Below, piece after piece: positions 15,190 through 24,965 of a DNA stretch of 58,918 nt (position 1 is its first letter; each line of letters starts with the position of its first letter). The notes beneath the pieces were generated by a model that saw nothing but the letters and a program-made list of their open reading frames with translations, did no database searches and was not told the DNA's origin. Both the position numbers and the translations under genes were made by a program. This DNA is from Candidatus Nitrosopumilus sp. (GTDB lineage Archaea; Thermoproteota; Nitrososphaeria; Nitrososphaerales; Nitrosopumilaceae), in NCBI GenBank assembly GCA_029250275.1, contig JAPFBP010000003.1:1-58918 (forward strand), read 5' to 3'.

Positions 15190-15429
15190 ATGGCAACAGC
15201 TTATGTTTTAATAAACTGTGAATTGGGTTCTGAAGAAGCTATTATAGGGCAACTAAAGGGCTTAGATGGTGTAAAAGAAGTTCATGGAACTTTTGGTGCA
15301 TATGATATTTTGGCCAAGATTGAATCTGACACTGTTGAAAAACTTAGAGAAACAATTACCTGGAAAATCAGGAAAATTGAAAAGATTCGCTCAACTCTTA
15401 CCTTGATGGGTATTGAAGGTCAAACATAA
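15190..15429 (+). CDS. Stand-alone Lrp/AsnC ligand-binding (RAM) domain
   Basis: The 79-aa product is a single alpha-beta sandwich domain (MATAYVLINCELGSEEAIIG ... GAYDILAKIESDT) like the C-terminal effector-binding half of Lrp/AsnC regulators. It has no helix-turn-helix. Such stand-alone RAM proteins form multimers, bind amino acids and may modulate full-length Lrp proteins by mixed assembly. A full-length Lrp gene lies at 58434-58877. The start is ATG. Confidence 0.88.
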   Translation: MATAYVLINCELGSEEAIIGQLKGLDGVKEVHGTFGAYDILAKIESDTVEKLRETITWKIRKIEKIRSTLTLMGIEGQT

Positions 15430-15447
15430 ACACCTTTTTTTCTTATT

Positions 15448-16017
15448 ATGATTCTACATTTTATTTTTGTAGTACCTGAAGAAGATCGTGAAAAACGACA
15501 ATTTGAATTTGAATATGTCAAAAAAATGAGCAAGTTTTATCAGGTTTGGTTAAAACAAAAGTTTGGTAAAGATTATGAAATTCAATGTGATGAAATGATC
15601 ACAACTCCTAGAAGTATTCTTCAACGTCTTGATACCTCTACATTAATACGTGATCATTACCAACGAGGAAAAGACATTTACCATTTTTACCTAACTCATT
15701 TCAAACCTTGGTGGACTGATTGTACTTGTGATGGATATCATGCTGAACATTTTGGAATGACATATTGGCAATCTCCAAAAGAATCTGATGATACTTTATT
15801 TCTTGCAGAAAAAAATTGTACTACTGTTTCTCATGAATTAGTTCATGAAATGTTGAGAATTGCTGGACATAAAAAATTCATTCAAGATGTACATGATGTG
15901 TGGACCAAACATCTCTTTGAACAGTTAGAATTTGAGCAATATGATGAAGATTTTCAAAAAACTGATGGTAAACCAATGTTTCTAGCAATGGATACTTCAC
16001 AATTTAATTTACAATAA
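15448..16017 (+). CDS. Putative zinc metalloprotease-like protein (HExxH)
   Basis: The product is 189 aa, with no signal peptide. HELVHEMLRIAGH (about residues 130-142) contains the HExxH zinc motif of zincins. A conserved-looking WWTDCTCDGYHAEHFG segment precedes it. A third metal ligand cannot be named. The protein does not match a peptidase family that I can name and seems lineage-specific. It follows the RAM-domain gene by 18 bp on the same strand and faces the unknown gene at 16029. Protease activity is an inference from one motif. Confidence 0.65.
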   Translation: MILHFIFVVPEEDREKRQFEFEYVKKMSKFYQVWLKQKFGKDYEIQCDEMITTPRSILQRLDTSTLIRDHYQRGKDIYHFYLTHFKPWWTDCTCDGYHAEHFGMTYWQSPKESDDTLFLAEKNCTTVSHELVHEMLRIAGHKKFIQDVHDVWTKHLFEQLEFEQYDEDFQKTDGKPMFLAMDTSQFNLQ

Positions 16018-16028
16018 AATATTTACAA

Positions 16029-16661
16029 CTAAAGTTTTGAAACTGAGTAAATATTATTTTCAAAATTTGCAGTTTTGAAATCTAATTTATTTTCTGGATC
16101 ATTGGTTCGTGATTTACCTAATGTTTCAAGTTCTACAAGAGCATCTCCTCTAAAGCCTACAGAAGAACCGTAAATTCCATCAGCTAACATGGTTCCGTGA
16201 TCTCCTTTTTTGATATCATCTACCATATTGTAAAATCTTGTTGTTTCTTTTGCGTTTACTGGATTCCCTGTTGCTTTGTTATATGCAATTGCTATGTACA
16301 TTCCATTGTTTTTTACTGCGACAGGAACTTTATGATTTATACCTGATACACCCGGAATTGTATCGTTAACTATAACTTCACATTTATGATACATGCTTGA
16401 TACATATGCATAGAATCTATATTGAGCATATTTTCCTGCAGAATCTTCTTTGCATCCAACAAAAACTCTGTGTAATAATTCTAAAGCATCATCGTTCATA
16501 CTTTGTAATCTGTCATCTATTCTTCCCCTTTCAAGTAGCTCTGATTTGCATTCTTTTGCAACTAAAACTAAAATAAAATCTGGCAAATTATAATTTTTGA
16601 GTGCTGCAACAAATGCACCAGCTTGTGACATGCCAAATTTTGGAAATCCTTTATTGACCAT
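16029..16661 (-). CDS. Conserved archaeal protein, function unknown
   Basis: The product is 210 aa and starts MVNKGFPKFGMSQAGAFVAA. It has a helical N-terminal half with scattered Cys, and a beta-rich centre (KVPVAVKNNGMYIAIAYNK) that vaguely recalls nuclease-like folds without a full catalytic set. No signal or membrane segment is visible. It diverges from the aconitase gene over 155 bp. I do not recognise the family. Confidence 0.65.
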   Translation of the reverse strand: MVNKGFPKFGMSQAGAFVAALKNYNLPDFILVLVAKECKSELLERGRIDDRLQSMNDDALELLHRVFVGCKEDSAGKYAQYRFYAYVSSMYHKCEVIVNDTIPGVSGINHKVPVAVKNNGMYIAIAYNKATGNPVNAKETTRFYNMVDDIKKGDHGTMLADGIYGSSVGFRGDALVELETLGKSRTNDPENKLDFKTANFENNIYSVSKL

Positions 16662-16816
16662 AATTATACCTCAATTTAGAAAATTTACTACTACCTAACA
16701 ATGCATTGAAAAGCAGTATTTGGCTTATAATTGTTGAGAATTTACATGCCTATTGAAACAATTTATTAAATTTTATAATTGTAAATATTAAATTTAGGAT
16801 TAATTCATCGCAAATT

Positions 16817-19081
16817 GTGGAAATTGATACTACAACAGAACTTGTTTCTAATATTTATTTGAAATTAAAAGAAAATATTGTAAAATATAGAAATCTAGTT
16901 GGAAGACCGTTAACACTTTCTGAAAAAATCTTATCTGGTCATTTAAATAAAATTGATGACACTGTTTTCATCGGCGGAAAAGACTATGTTTTTTTAAAAC
17001 CAGATAGAGTTGCATTACAAGATGTTACAGGTCAAATGGTAATGCTCCAATTTATGCAAGCAGGATTAAAACAAACATCTTTACCAACAACGGTACATTG
17101 TGATCATCTCATTAGAGCAGAAGTACAAGGTGATATTGACATGAAAGTTTCACTTGATGAAAATAGTGAAGTTTTCAAATTTTTACAATCAGCATGTGCA
17201 AAACATGGATGTGGTTTTTGGAAACCTGGTGCAGGAATTATTCATCAAGTTGTACTTGAAAACTATGCATTTCCAGGTGGATTGATGATTGGTACTGATT
17301 CTCATACTCCAAATGCAGGAGGTCTTGGAATGATTGCAATTGGTGTTGGTGGATTAGATGCAGCTGAAGTAATGGCAGGTATGCCATGGGAATTACTTTA
17401 TCCAAAAAAAATCGGTGTAAAATTAATTGGAGAACTAACCGGATGGACTGCTCCTAAAGATATCATATTGAAAGTTGCTTATGAATTAACAGTATCTGGA
17501 GGTACAAATGCAATAGTAGAATATTTTGGACCTGGAACAAAATCTATCAGTTGTACAGGTAAGGCTACCATTACTAACATGGGAGCTGAAATTGGAGCAA
17601 CTTGTTCTATATTTCCATATGATGAAAGAATGGAAACTTATCTAAAATATACTAACAGAGAAGATATTGCTCAATTAGCAAATCAAAATAAAGACTCTCT
17701 TGTTGCAGATGCCGAGATAGAAACAAATCCAGAAAAATTCTTTGATAGAGTAATTGAAATTAATCTTTCAACGTTAGAACCACATATTGTTGGACCCCAT
17801 ACTCCTGATTTAGCAAGAACGATAACTGAATTATCTGATGATGTAACATCTAAAGGCTACACTGATTCAATTTCTGTTGCATTAATTGGTAGTTGTACAA
17901 ATTCTTCTTACGAGGATATGTCCAGAGCAGCAAGTTTAGCTGAACAAGCAAAAGCTAAAGGAATTAAAGCAAAGATTCCATTATTGATAACTCCTGGTTC
18001 TGAACAAATTCGTGGTACTATAGAACGCGATGGACAAATGGATTCATTAAAAGACATAGGTGCAATTGTTTTAGCAAATGCATGTGGTCCTTGTATTGGT
18101 CAATGGAATAGACCTGAACTAGAAAAGGATCAACAAAATACTATTGTTACAACATTTAATAGAAATTTTCCAGGTAGAAATGATGGACGGAGAAGTACTC
18201 TGAATTTTATTGGTAGTCCTGAAATGATTATTGCTTTAGCATTGGGTGGTAGACTTTCATTTAATCCATTAAAGGATGATCTAATCGCATCAGATGGAAC
18301 TAAGTTTAAACTTGAACCTCCTAAACCTGCACCAGAAGTTCCTGAAGGAGGTTTTGTGCTACCTGAAGGAATTTTTGTTACACCTCCTGAAAATTCTAAT
18401 GATATTGAAGTTTTAATTGATCCTAACAGTAAAAGACTACAGCTTTTGAAACCCTTTTCTAAATGGGATGGTAAAGATTTTGAAAATATCCCAATTATGG
18501 TAAAGGCTAAAGGTAAATGCACTACAGATCATATTTCCCCCGCCGGGGCATGGCTTTCTTTACGTGGACATTTGGATAATCTCAGTGATAACATGCTTTT
18601 AGGTGCAGTTAATGCATTTAATGATCTAGTCGGTCAGGGCAAGAATATTCTAAATAATAATCAGGAATCATTTTCACAAATTGCCAGACAATACAAAGAA
18701 AATCAAATGCGATGGGTCATTATTGGTGATAATAATTATGGTGAAGGAAGTAGCCGAGAACATGCAGCAATGTCTCCTCGCTTTTTAGGATGTGCAGCAG
18801 TTATCACAAAAAGTTTAGCAAGAATTCACGAAACAAATCTAAAAAAACAAGGTATTTTGGCATTGACCTTTAGTAATTCAGATGATTATGAAAAAATCCT
18901 TGAAGATGATAGAATTAGTTTACTTGAACTAAATGAATTGGCTCCAGACAAGCAAGTCAGATGTATAATTTCTCATTCTGATGGAAACAAGGATGAAATT
19001 TTACTAAATCATTCATACAATAAATCACAAATTGAATGGTTCAAGTCTGGATCTGCACTTAATATATTGAGAAACAATTAA
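16817..19081 (+). CDS. acn: Aconitate hydratase
   Basis: Aconitase interconverts citrate and isocitrate in the TCA cycle and carries a 4Fe-4S cluster. The 754-aa product has GTDSHTPNAGGLGMIAIGVG, the cluster cysteines in IGSCTNSSYED and ANACGPCIGQW, and the swivel-domain motif GDNNYGEGSSREHAA near the C-terminus. The length fits the mitochondrial-type aconitase family. No ATG fits; the start is GTG 16817 (first residues MEIDTTTE). A TATA-like ATTAAATTTA stretch ends about 20 bp upstream. It is monocistronic, with tRNA-Trp on the other strand after it. Confidence 0.95.
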   Translation: MEIDTTTELVSNIYLKLKENIVKYRNLVGRPLTLSEKILSGHLNKIDDTVFIGGKDYVFLKPDRVALQDVTGQMVMLQFMQAGLKQTSLPTTVHCDHLIRAEVQGDIDMKVSLDENSEVFKFLQSACAKHGCGFWKPGAGIIHQVVLENYAFPGGLMIGTDSHTPNAGGLGMIAIGVGGLDAAEVMAGMPWELLYPKKIGVKLIGELTGWTAPKDIILKVAYELTVSGGTNAIVEYFGPGTKSISCTGKATITNMGAEIGATCSIFPYDERMETYLKYTNREDIAQLANQNKDSLVADAEIETNPEKFFDRVIEINLSTLEPHIVGPHTPDLARTITELSDDVTSKGYTDSISVALIGSCTNSSYEDMSRAASLAEQAKAKGIKAKIPLLITPGSEQIRGTIERDGQMDSLKDIGAIVLANACGPCIGQWNRPELEKDQQNTIVTTFNRNFPGRNDGRRSTLNFIGSPEMIIALALGGRLSFNPLKDDLIASDGTKFKLEPPKPAPEVPEGGFVLPEGIFVTPPENSNDIEVLIDPNSKRLQLLKPFSKWDGKDFENIPIMVKAKGKCTTDHISPAGAWLSLRGHLDNLSDNMLLGAVNAFNDLVGQGKNILNNNQESFSQIARQYKENQMRWVIIGDNNYGEGSSREHAAMSPRFLGCAAVITKSLARIHETNLKKQGILALTFSNSDDYEKILEDDRISLLELNELAPDKQVRCIISHSDGNKDEILLNHSYNKSQIEWFKSGSALNILRNN

Positions 19082-19096
19082 TAGCATTTTTTGAAG

Positions 19097-19170
19097 TGGG
19101 CCCGATCGGATTTGAACCGACGATCGATGGTTTTGGAGACCATCGCCCTACCAGGCTAGGCTACGAACCC
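19097..19170 (-). tRNA. tRNA-Trp (anticodon CCA)
   Basis: A 74-nt cloverleaf on the minus strand. The acceptor GGGTTCG pairs with CGGGCCC, the anticodon arm GATGGT/ACCATC holds loop CTCCAAA, and the T arm is GTCGG/CCGAT. The discriminator base is A. No intron, unlike many archaeal tRNA-Trp genes. Confidence 0.95.
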
Positions 19171-19246
19171 ACAAGAATCAAAATATTTTGCTTGAATTTT
19201 AACCATTACTAAGATTTATTTGCAAATTGACAATATTAGTAGTAAA

Positions 19247-19780
19247 ATGGTAAAACCAATTTACATTGTATTGGGTGCTATTCCAGTTATTGTAGCTCTT
19301 TTACTTTCTACTCCATTGTTATTAAGAAATGAAATTCCTACATCTGCTGCTAATTACACTGATAATATTGAAATTGAATATACTAAACATCAGTTAAAGA
19401 AAATTTCTTATGGTGTAACAGAACGAATTGGAGCACAAAAAACTGAAATTCTTTACATCAAAAATAATGGTGAAATAAAATATTCTGTAACTGATCAAGG
19501 TTATCTGAAACCTGATGTGCGCTCAAAATTAGATGAAAATAAACTTAACAAAATTAAAGCACTGATTAAAGAAACTGGTTTCATTGCAATACCTTCTGAA
19601 TCTTTTGCAATTATGGATAATGCAACTGAATATCAAAAATCAAATATAAAAATTACTTTGAATGGACGTGTCAATCAAATTCATTGGCCACAACAAAATG
19701 TAACTATGGATTTTATTCCTCCAATTATCACTATGGTAGAATCTGAACTGGATTTGATTATGTCTAAATTTAGTGAATAG
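19247..19780 (+). CDS. Membrane-anchored protein, function unknown
   Basis: The product is 177 aa from ATG 19247; a TTG at 19220 would add nine residues. An N-terminal hydrophobic helix (about residues 5-25, IYIVLGAIPVIVALLLSTPL) anchors an extracytoplasmic domain with alternating strands and charged helices (LDENKLNKIKALIKETGF). No catalytic motif is visible. It precedes pdxS by 30 bp on the same strand, but a functional link to vitamin B6 is not evident. Confidence 0.7.
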   Translation: MVKPIYIVLGAIPVIVALLLSTPLLLRNEIPTSAANYTDNIEIEYTKHQLKKISYGVTERIGAQKTEILYIKNNGEIKYSVTDQGYLKPDVRSKLDENKLNKIKALIKETGFIAIPSESFAIMDNATEYQKSNIKITLNGRVNQIHWPQQNVTMDFIPPIITMVESELDLIMSKFSE

Positions 19781-19810
19781 ATACAAATAGTGATGAGGAA
19801 AAATTAAGAC

Positions 19811-20779
19811 ATGCTTCCATTATTTGGAGAAAGACAAGATGCTAAAGGAATAATTTATGACAAAATAAATTCTATTGATATTTTACGTGGTTCATCTACT
19901 GTTAAACGTGGTTTTGCTCACATGTTAAAAAATGGTGTTGTAATGGATGTTACAAATGTAGAACAAGCTCTAATTGCTGAAGAATCTGGTGCAGTTTCTG
20001 TTATGGTTTTAGATAAACTTCCTTCTGAAGTTAGAAAAGCTGGTGGTGTTGCACGAACTGCAAGTATTAGAATTATTGAAGAAATTATGGATTCTGTGAC
20101 AATTCCTGTGATGGCTAAATGTCGAATAGGACATGTCAATGAAGCACTAGTTTTACAAGAAACTGATGTTGATATGATTGATGAATCTGAAGTTTTAACA
20201 CCTGCTGATGAACTTCGTCATATTTGGAAATGGGATTTTACTACACCTGTTGTTAATGGTGCAAGATCTTTGGCTGAAGCCTTGAGAAGAATTGAAGAAG
20301 GTGCATCAATGATTAGAACAAAAGGTGAACCTGGAACCGGAAATGTTGCAGAAGCAATAAAACATATTAAAAAAGTAAATGACGAATTAAGAACAATCAA
20401 GGCAATTTATGATTCTGGAGATAATCAAGATTTAGTTAGAATGGCAAGAGAATTCAAAGTATCTTATGATATTGTTGAACAAACTGCAAAACTTGGAAGA
20501 TTACCAGTTGTAAATTTTGCTGCAGGTGGTATTGCAACACCAGCTGATGCAGCATATTTGATGTCACTTGGCTGTGATGGAATATTTGTCGGTTCTGGAA
20601 TTTTCAATTCTGATGATGCAAAAGAAAGAGCACGAGCAATAGTTTTAGCTACTACTTTTTGGAATGAATCTGACAAAGTTAAAGAGGCTCAAAAAATGAT
20701 TGATGAAAGACAATCTATGCTAGGATTAGATATAAACACTTTAGAATTACGTATGCAAGATCGTGGTGGATCAGCATGA
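19811..20779 (+). CDS. pdxS: Pyridoxal 5'-phosphate synthase subunit PdxS
   Basis: PdxS builds pyridoxal 5'-phosphate from ribose 5-phosphate, glyceraldehyde 3-phosphate and ammonia. The TIM-barrel product is 322 aa. Family signatures include [42 protein letters not shown] and [17 protein letters not shown]. Ammonia comes from PdxT, encoded next with a 4-bp overlap, so the two are translated together. Confidence 0.97.
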   Translation: MLPLFGERQDAKGIIYDKINSIDILRGSSTVKRGFAHMLKNGVVMDVTNVEQALIAEESGAVSVMVLDKLPSEVRKAGGVARTASIRIIEEIMDSVTIPVMAKCRIGHVNEALVLQETDVDMIDESEVLTPADELRHIWKWDFTTPVVNGARSLAEALRRIEEGASMIRTKGEPGTGNVAEAIKHIKKVNDELRTIKAIYDSGDNQDLVRMAREFKVSYDIVEQTAKLGRLPVVNFAAGGIATPADAAYLMSLGCDGIFVGSGIFNSDDAKERARAIVLATTFWNESDKVKEAQKMIDERQSMLGLDINTLELRMQDRGGSA

Positions 20780-21393
20780 GTTTTACTATTGGTGTATTAT
20801 CAATACAAGGAGATGTTAAAGAAAATATCTTGTCAGCTAAATCTGCAATCGATGAATTAGGAATTGATGGAAAAGTAATTGATGTTAAAACACCTGAAGA
20901 AATTTCTCAATTAGATGGTTTGATAATTCCTGGCGGAGAGAGTACTACCATTGGTAAATTATCTCTAGTAAACGGCTCTCTAAAGGTGATAAAAGAAAAA
21001 ATTGAAGGTGGAATGCCAGTTCTTGGAATTTGTGCTGGTATGATTATGTTGTCTAATACCGTAAATGATCGTATTGTCGGTAAAACTGATCAACCATTAT
21101 TTGGTATTTTTGATATCAAATTAGAGAGAAATTCATTTGGAAGACAAAGAGAATCTTTTGAATCTAATATTTCTTTAGATTCTATCAATATTCCAAAATT
21201 CAATGGTGTCTTTATTCGCGCACCATCCGTTTCTGATGTAGGTTCTGATGTGGAGATTTTATCAAAATTCAATAATCGTATCATCGCAGTAAAAAAAGGC
21301 AATGTTATTGGTACAGCATTTCATCCTGAACTAACTGAAGACACATCATTGCACAAATATTTCATTAATCTTGTGAAAATATCAAAAAATTAA
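20776..21393 (+). CDS. pdxT: Pyridoxal 5'-phosphate synthase glutaminase subunit PdxT
   Basis: PdxT is a class I glutaminase that releases ammonia from glutamine for PdxS. The 205-aa product has GGESTTIGK near residue 55, the nucleophile region [10 protein letters not shown] (Cys about 83) and the His/Glu dyad in AFHPELTED near the C-terminus. The ATG overlaps the pdxS stop codon (ATGA), a sign of translational coupling. Confidence 0.96.
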   Translation: MSFTIGVLSIQGDVKENILSAKSAIDELGIDGKVIDVKTPEEISQLDGLIIPGGESTTIGKLSLVNGSLKVIKEKIEGGMPVLGICAGMIMLSNTVNDRIVGKTDQPLFGIFDIKLERNSFGRQRESFESNISLDSINIPKFNGVFIRAPSVSDVGSDVEILSKFNNRIIAVKKGNVIGTAFHPELTEDTSLHKYFINLVKISKN

Positions 21394-21402
21394 TCTTTTT
21401 AA

Positions 21403-23721
21403 TTAATCCAACAAATTATGCATAGATTTCAAATCTTTTTTGAATGCTTCTAGGGATTCTGGAATTTCTAATTTAATTGAATCTTTTAATGAAAGATTTT
21501 GAGATTTTTTCTCATTCCAAACTTTTGAATTAAATTCTGAAATTTCCTTTGTGATGTTATTCTGATCTTCAAGATTTTCTGGTATGATTTGTTTTTCTTT
21601 ATGAATACTATTTTTTGAATACAATATTTTCCAAAGGTACTCAGTGATAAATGGAGTTATTGGTGCTAATAATTTTAAAATTGTTGATAATGTTTTATGT
21701 AGTGTAAATATTGCACCATCTCGTTCCTCGTCAGAGAAATCAATTCCATAGGCTCTTGCTTTAACCATTTCAATGTAATGAGCTGCAAATACATTCCATG
21801 TAAATTCTCTAATTGCAATTGCTGGAATGAAAAAGTTGTATTCTTCATATCCTTTCTTACATTCTTTTACTAAATTATCTAATTCTGATAAAATCCATTC
21901 ATCTGTTGCAGTAAGTTTTCCTGATTCAATTACTGGAAAACTAGACAAAAATCTTGCTACATTCCACAATTTACTAAGAAATTTTTTAGTTGATTCAATT
22001 TTTTGTTCATTACATCTAAAATCTTGTCCATGATTGATCTCACTTGCACTCCAAAATCTAAAAGTATCTGCACCTACTTTTTCAATTACCGGTAAAGGAT
22101 CTATTGCATTTCCTTTACTCTTACTCATTTTCATTCCATTTTCATCCAGACCATATCCCATTATCCATGCTTCAGACCATGGTTTCTTTCCTGTTAGTTG
22201 TTCACATCTTAGAAGTGTATAGTATAACCAAGTTCTAACAATATCTTTTGCTTGAGGTCTAATTGATACAGGGTATACTTTTTTGAAAAATTCATCATCT
22301 CTGTTAAATTTACTAATGAAAAGTGGAGATATGCTAGAATCCATCCACGTGTCAAATGTTCGTTCTTCCCCAACAAATTCAGTGGAATCACATTTAGTGC
22401 AATTACTGATAGGACATTTTTCATTCCAAGGTCTATAGTATTTTCCAGGTTCAGGAACATGGGGTTCTGAGCATTTTTTACAATACCATATTGGGATTTC
22501 AGTACCATAGTATCTTCTTCTTGAAATTGGCCAGTCGATATTGATAGATTCTAGCCAATTCATTAGAATCTGTTTATGCATTGCTGGATGAAACGTAATT
22601 TCTTGTCCTAAACTTTTAATTTTTGGTACTGCTTCTTTTTGTTTTAGATAATATTCCTCCATTGGAATAATTTCAATTGGAGTTTTACTTCTCTCTGATA
22701 CAGGTGTTCTGTGAACAATGTTTTCAATTTTTTCTAGAAATCCTTTTGTTTCCAGATCTTCTATGATTTTGGTTCTTGCTTGTTTAGGTTTTAATCCTGC
22801 ATATTCATCTGCAACTTTAGTCATTCTTCCATCTAACCCAATTGCAACAATCTCTTCTAATTCTAATTCTCTAAATAATGCCACATCGTTTTGATCACCA
22901 TAACTACATACCATTACAGCTCCTGAACCAAATTCTTGTTGAGCAGAATGATGTGTTCTTAATTCTACTTCTGCATTAGTAATTGGAACAATTATTTTCT
23001 TTCCGATATACTGTGTATATCTTTCATCTTCAGGATTTACAATAATTATTCTACATGCACAAAGCAATTCTGGTCTTGTACTTGCAATGATTATTTCTTT
23101 ATCTGTATCTTTAATTTTGAATTTCATGTAAACTAGTTTTGTGGATAAATCTTCATAGATTATTTCAGCATCTGCAATTGTTGTACCTGACACCCAATCA
23201 TAATTGTTAGGTCTATTTGCAAGATACACTTGTCCTTTTTTCCATAAATCAATGAATGTTGATTGAGTAAGTGTCCTGTATTCTTCTGAATCTGTTCTAT
23301 AGTAGTTTGCAAAATCACCACTAATACCTAAACTTTTCATAATGAAAATCATTTCAGCTTCCAAATCGTCTAGTGCTTCTCTGCATAGATTCAAAAATTC
23401 ACCTCTTTCTGTTTCTCTCATTCTAATTTTGTATTTTTTCTCAGTGTACAGTTCTACTGGAAGCCCATTCCTGTCAATTCCTATTGGGAAATAGACATTT
23501 TTGCCTGCCATTCTTGCTGTGCGTGCAATCATGTCAATTTGTGAATAATGTGCTGCAGCGCCAATATGCCAAGGCCTACCTGATGGGTATGGTGGAGGCG
23601 TATCTATTGTATAGTTATCTTCTTGTGGTGTAAAATCATAAATTTTTTCTTCATCCCATTGTTTTAGAATTTCCTTTTCTAATTCTGGGTTCCATGCTTT
23701 TTCTAATATTTTAGGTTCCAT
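21403..23721 (-). CDS. valS: Valyl-tRNA synthetase
   Basis: ValRS charges tRNA-Val and edits mischarged threonine. The 772-aa class I enzyme has PPPYPSGRPWHIGAAAHY (HIGH motif, about residue 52), a CP1 editing insert, four Cys as paired zinc ligands (WYCKKCSEP, CPISNCTKCDS) and MKMSKSKGNAIDP as the second signature. The archaeal form is shorter than the bacterial one and lacks a long C-terminal coiled coil, as here. The start is ATG. The nuclease/pterin-synthase fusion gene lies just upstream (8 bp), so they may share a transcript. Confidence 0.96.
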   Translation of the reverse strand: MEPKILEKAWNPELEKEILKQWDEEKIYDFTPQEDNYTIDTPPPYPSGRPWHIGAAAHYSQIDMIARTARMAGKNVYFPIGIDRNGLPVELYTEKKYKIRMRETERGEFLNLCREALDDLEAEMIFIMKSLGISGDFANYYRTDSEEYRTLTQSTFIDLWKKGQVYLANRPNNYDWVSGTTIADAEIIYEDLSTKLVYMKFKIKDTDKEIIIASTRPELLCACRIIIVNPEDERYTQYIGKKIIVPITNAEVELRTHHSAQQEFGSGAVMVCSYGDQNDVALFRELELEEIVAIGLDGRMTKVADEYAGLKPKQARTKIIEDLETKGFLEKIENIVHRTPVSERSKTPIEIIPMEEYYLKQKEAVPKIKSLGQEITFHPAMHKQILMNWLESINIDWPISRRRYYGTEIPIWYCKKCSEPHVPEPGKYYRPWNEKCPISNCTKCDSTEFVGEERTFDTWMDSSISPLFISKFNRDDEFFKKVYPVSIRPQAKDIVRTWLYYTLLRCEQLTGKKPWSEAWIMGYGLDENGMKMSKSKGNAIDPLPVIEKVGADTFRFWSASEINHGQDFRCNEQKIESTKKFLSKLWNVARFLSSFPVIESGKLTATDEWILSELDNLVKECKKGYEEYNFFIPAIAIREFTWNVFAAHYIEMVKARAYGIDFSDEERDGAIFTLHKTLSTILKLLAPITPFITEYLWKILYSKNSIHKEKQIIPENLEDQNNITKEISEFNSKVWNEKKSQNLSLKDSIKLEIPESLEAFKKDLKSMHNLLD

Positions 23722-23728
23722 TTTCTAA

Positions 23729-24544
23729 TTATCTTGAAATATTTGAAATAATATGAGATCCTTTATTGTAACCTTCATAGATGTAAACACCTACTGCTTC
23801 TACATTTGATGGCATTTTTGGTGCTAATAGTTTGATAATCTCACTTGAAAGATTTTCTACTGTAGCTTCACCTTCTAATAGATATGTTGTATTTTTAGGA
23901 ACTTGTAATTCAAACATTCCTTTAGGCCCCTCAAATTGAATTTGATAATGTGAATCATCTTCTTTCTTTAGATATTTTCTGTTAATAAAAAATTTATGAT
24001 CAAATACATTTACAACTTCTTTGATTATTTTTTTAGCTTCGCCAAAATCTAAAAGAAGATTGTCTTTCATTTGTCCTACTAATTCAACCATTACTGAAGA
24101 TGTGTGTCCATGTAGGATAGAACATTTTTCAACTAATGGGAGTATATGTGCATAATCATATGAGAATGATGCATCTTCTAAAAATATAGAACCTGTTTGC
24201 GGTGTTTTATCATAAAATACTATATCTTGTAATTCTTTAATTTGTGCAACATATTTTGCATGTCCTATTGCCATTACCTTGTCTTGAGGAAAATCTTCTT
24301 TGATTTGCTTGTACTTTTCAATATCCTCATCTGTATCAATTACCTCAATCAATCCTTTTTCTGTTTTAAAATCAACTAAAACCTCATTTCCATTCTTTAA
24401 TGTTATTTTGTGATGATATTCATATTCTTGCTCAAGAAAAGTAAGCATTTGTGCTACTGTTAATTCAGTTCTAGTTTTGAGCAAGTTTCCTTTCTTATCG
24501 ATATATTTAAAATCTGAATCTAATATTGTAGGACTTGATGCCAT
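23729..24544 (-). CDS. PTPS/QueD-family protein fused to a nuclease-fold-like N-terminal domain
   Basis: The product is 271 aa. The C-terminal half (about 125-271) is 6-pyruvoyltetrahydropterin synthase-like: FSYDYAHILP, CSILHGHTSSVMVELVG with the zinc-binding HGH, LLLDFGEAKK and FDHKFFIN. The family works in pterin or 7-deazaguanine synthesis. The N-terminal ~120 residues (RTELTVAQMLTFLEQEYEY, then EVLVDFKTEKGLIEVIDTD) recall a PD-(D/E)xK nuclease fold, with the D in VDF and the E in IEV; the usual catalytic Lys is not at its normal place. The fold call is by eye. Pterin carbinolamine dehydratase lies upstream on the same strand and valS downstream. Confidence 0.78.
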   Translation of the reverse strand: MASSPTILDSDFKYIDKKGNLLKTRTELTVAQMLTFLEQEYEYHHKITLKNGNEVLVDFKTEKGLIEVIDTDEDIEKYKQIKEDFPQDKVMAIGHAKYVAQIKELQDIVFYDKTPQTGSIFLEDASFSYDYAHILPLVEKCSILHGHTSSVMVELVGQMKDNLLLDFGEAKKIIKEVVNVFDHKFFINRKYLKKEDDSHYQIQFEGPKGMFELQVPKNTTYLLEGEATVENLSSEIIKLLAPKMPSNVEAVGVYIYEGYNKGSHIISNISR

Positions 24545-24613
24545 GTGAAGTCATCTGACTTTGGATATAATATAAATTCTGTAATGATTATGCCTAAAAT
24601 TCTTCATTTAGAA

Positions 24614-24892
24614 CTATACCAAGGAATTTAGAATTTTAGCCAGATTAACATCATTTTTTGTAATGCCTCCTGCATCGTGAGTTGTTAATTCTATGGTGAT
24701 TCTGTTGTATACGTTAAACCACTCTGGATGATGATTCATTTTTTCAATTTCCATAGCTGCCCTAGTCATAAAACCAAAAGCCTGATTGAAGCTCTCAAAT
24801 TGAAATTCTTTGTGTAGTTTTTCGTTTACAACACTCCAGCCTGGTAAATTCTCTAGTTGTTCATCAATATCTATTTGTGATAATCGCATCAT
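24614..24892 (-). CDS. Pterin-4a-carbinolamine dehydratase
   Basis: PCD dehydrates 4a-hydroxytetrahydropterin and so recycles pterin cofactors. The 92-aa product matches family length. [24 protein letters not shown], read as [12 protein letters not shown] plus [11 protein letters not shown], holds the active-site His residues (HHPEW and the later TTHD). [17 protein letters not shown] is the typical start. It is 69 bp upstream of the PTPS-like fusion gene on the same strand, which strengthens a shared pterin role. Confidence 0.92.
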   Translation of the reverse strand: MMRLSQIDIDEQLENLPGWSVVNEKLHKEFQFESFNQAFGFMTRAAMEIEKMNHHPEWFNVYNRITIELTTHDAGGITKNDVNLAKILNSLV

Positions 24893-24965
24893 GATGTTTT
24901 AGAAATAACGTTAAATTAAAAGATTGATTCATTACCCTTTTGGAGAATATATGGTGTGAGAGATA

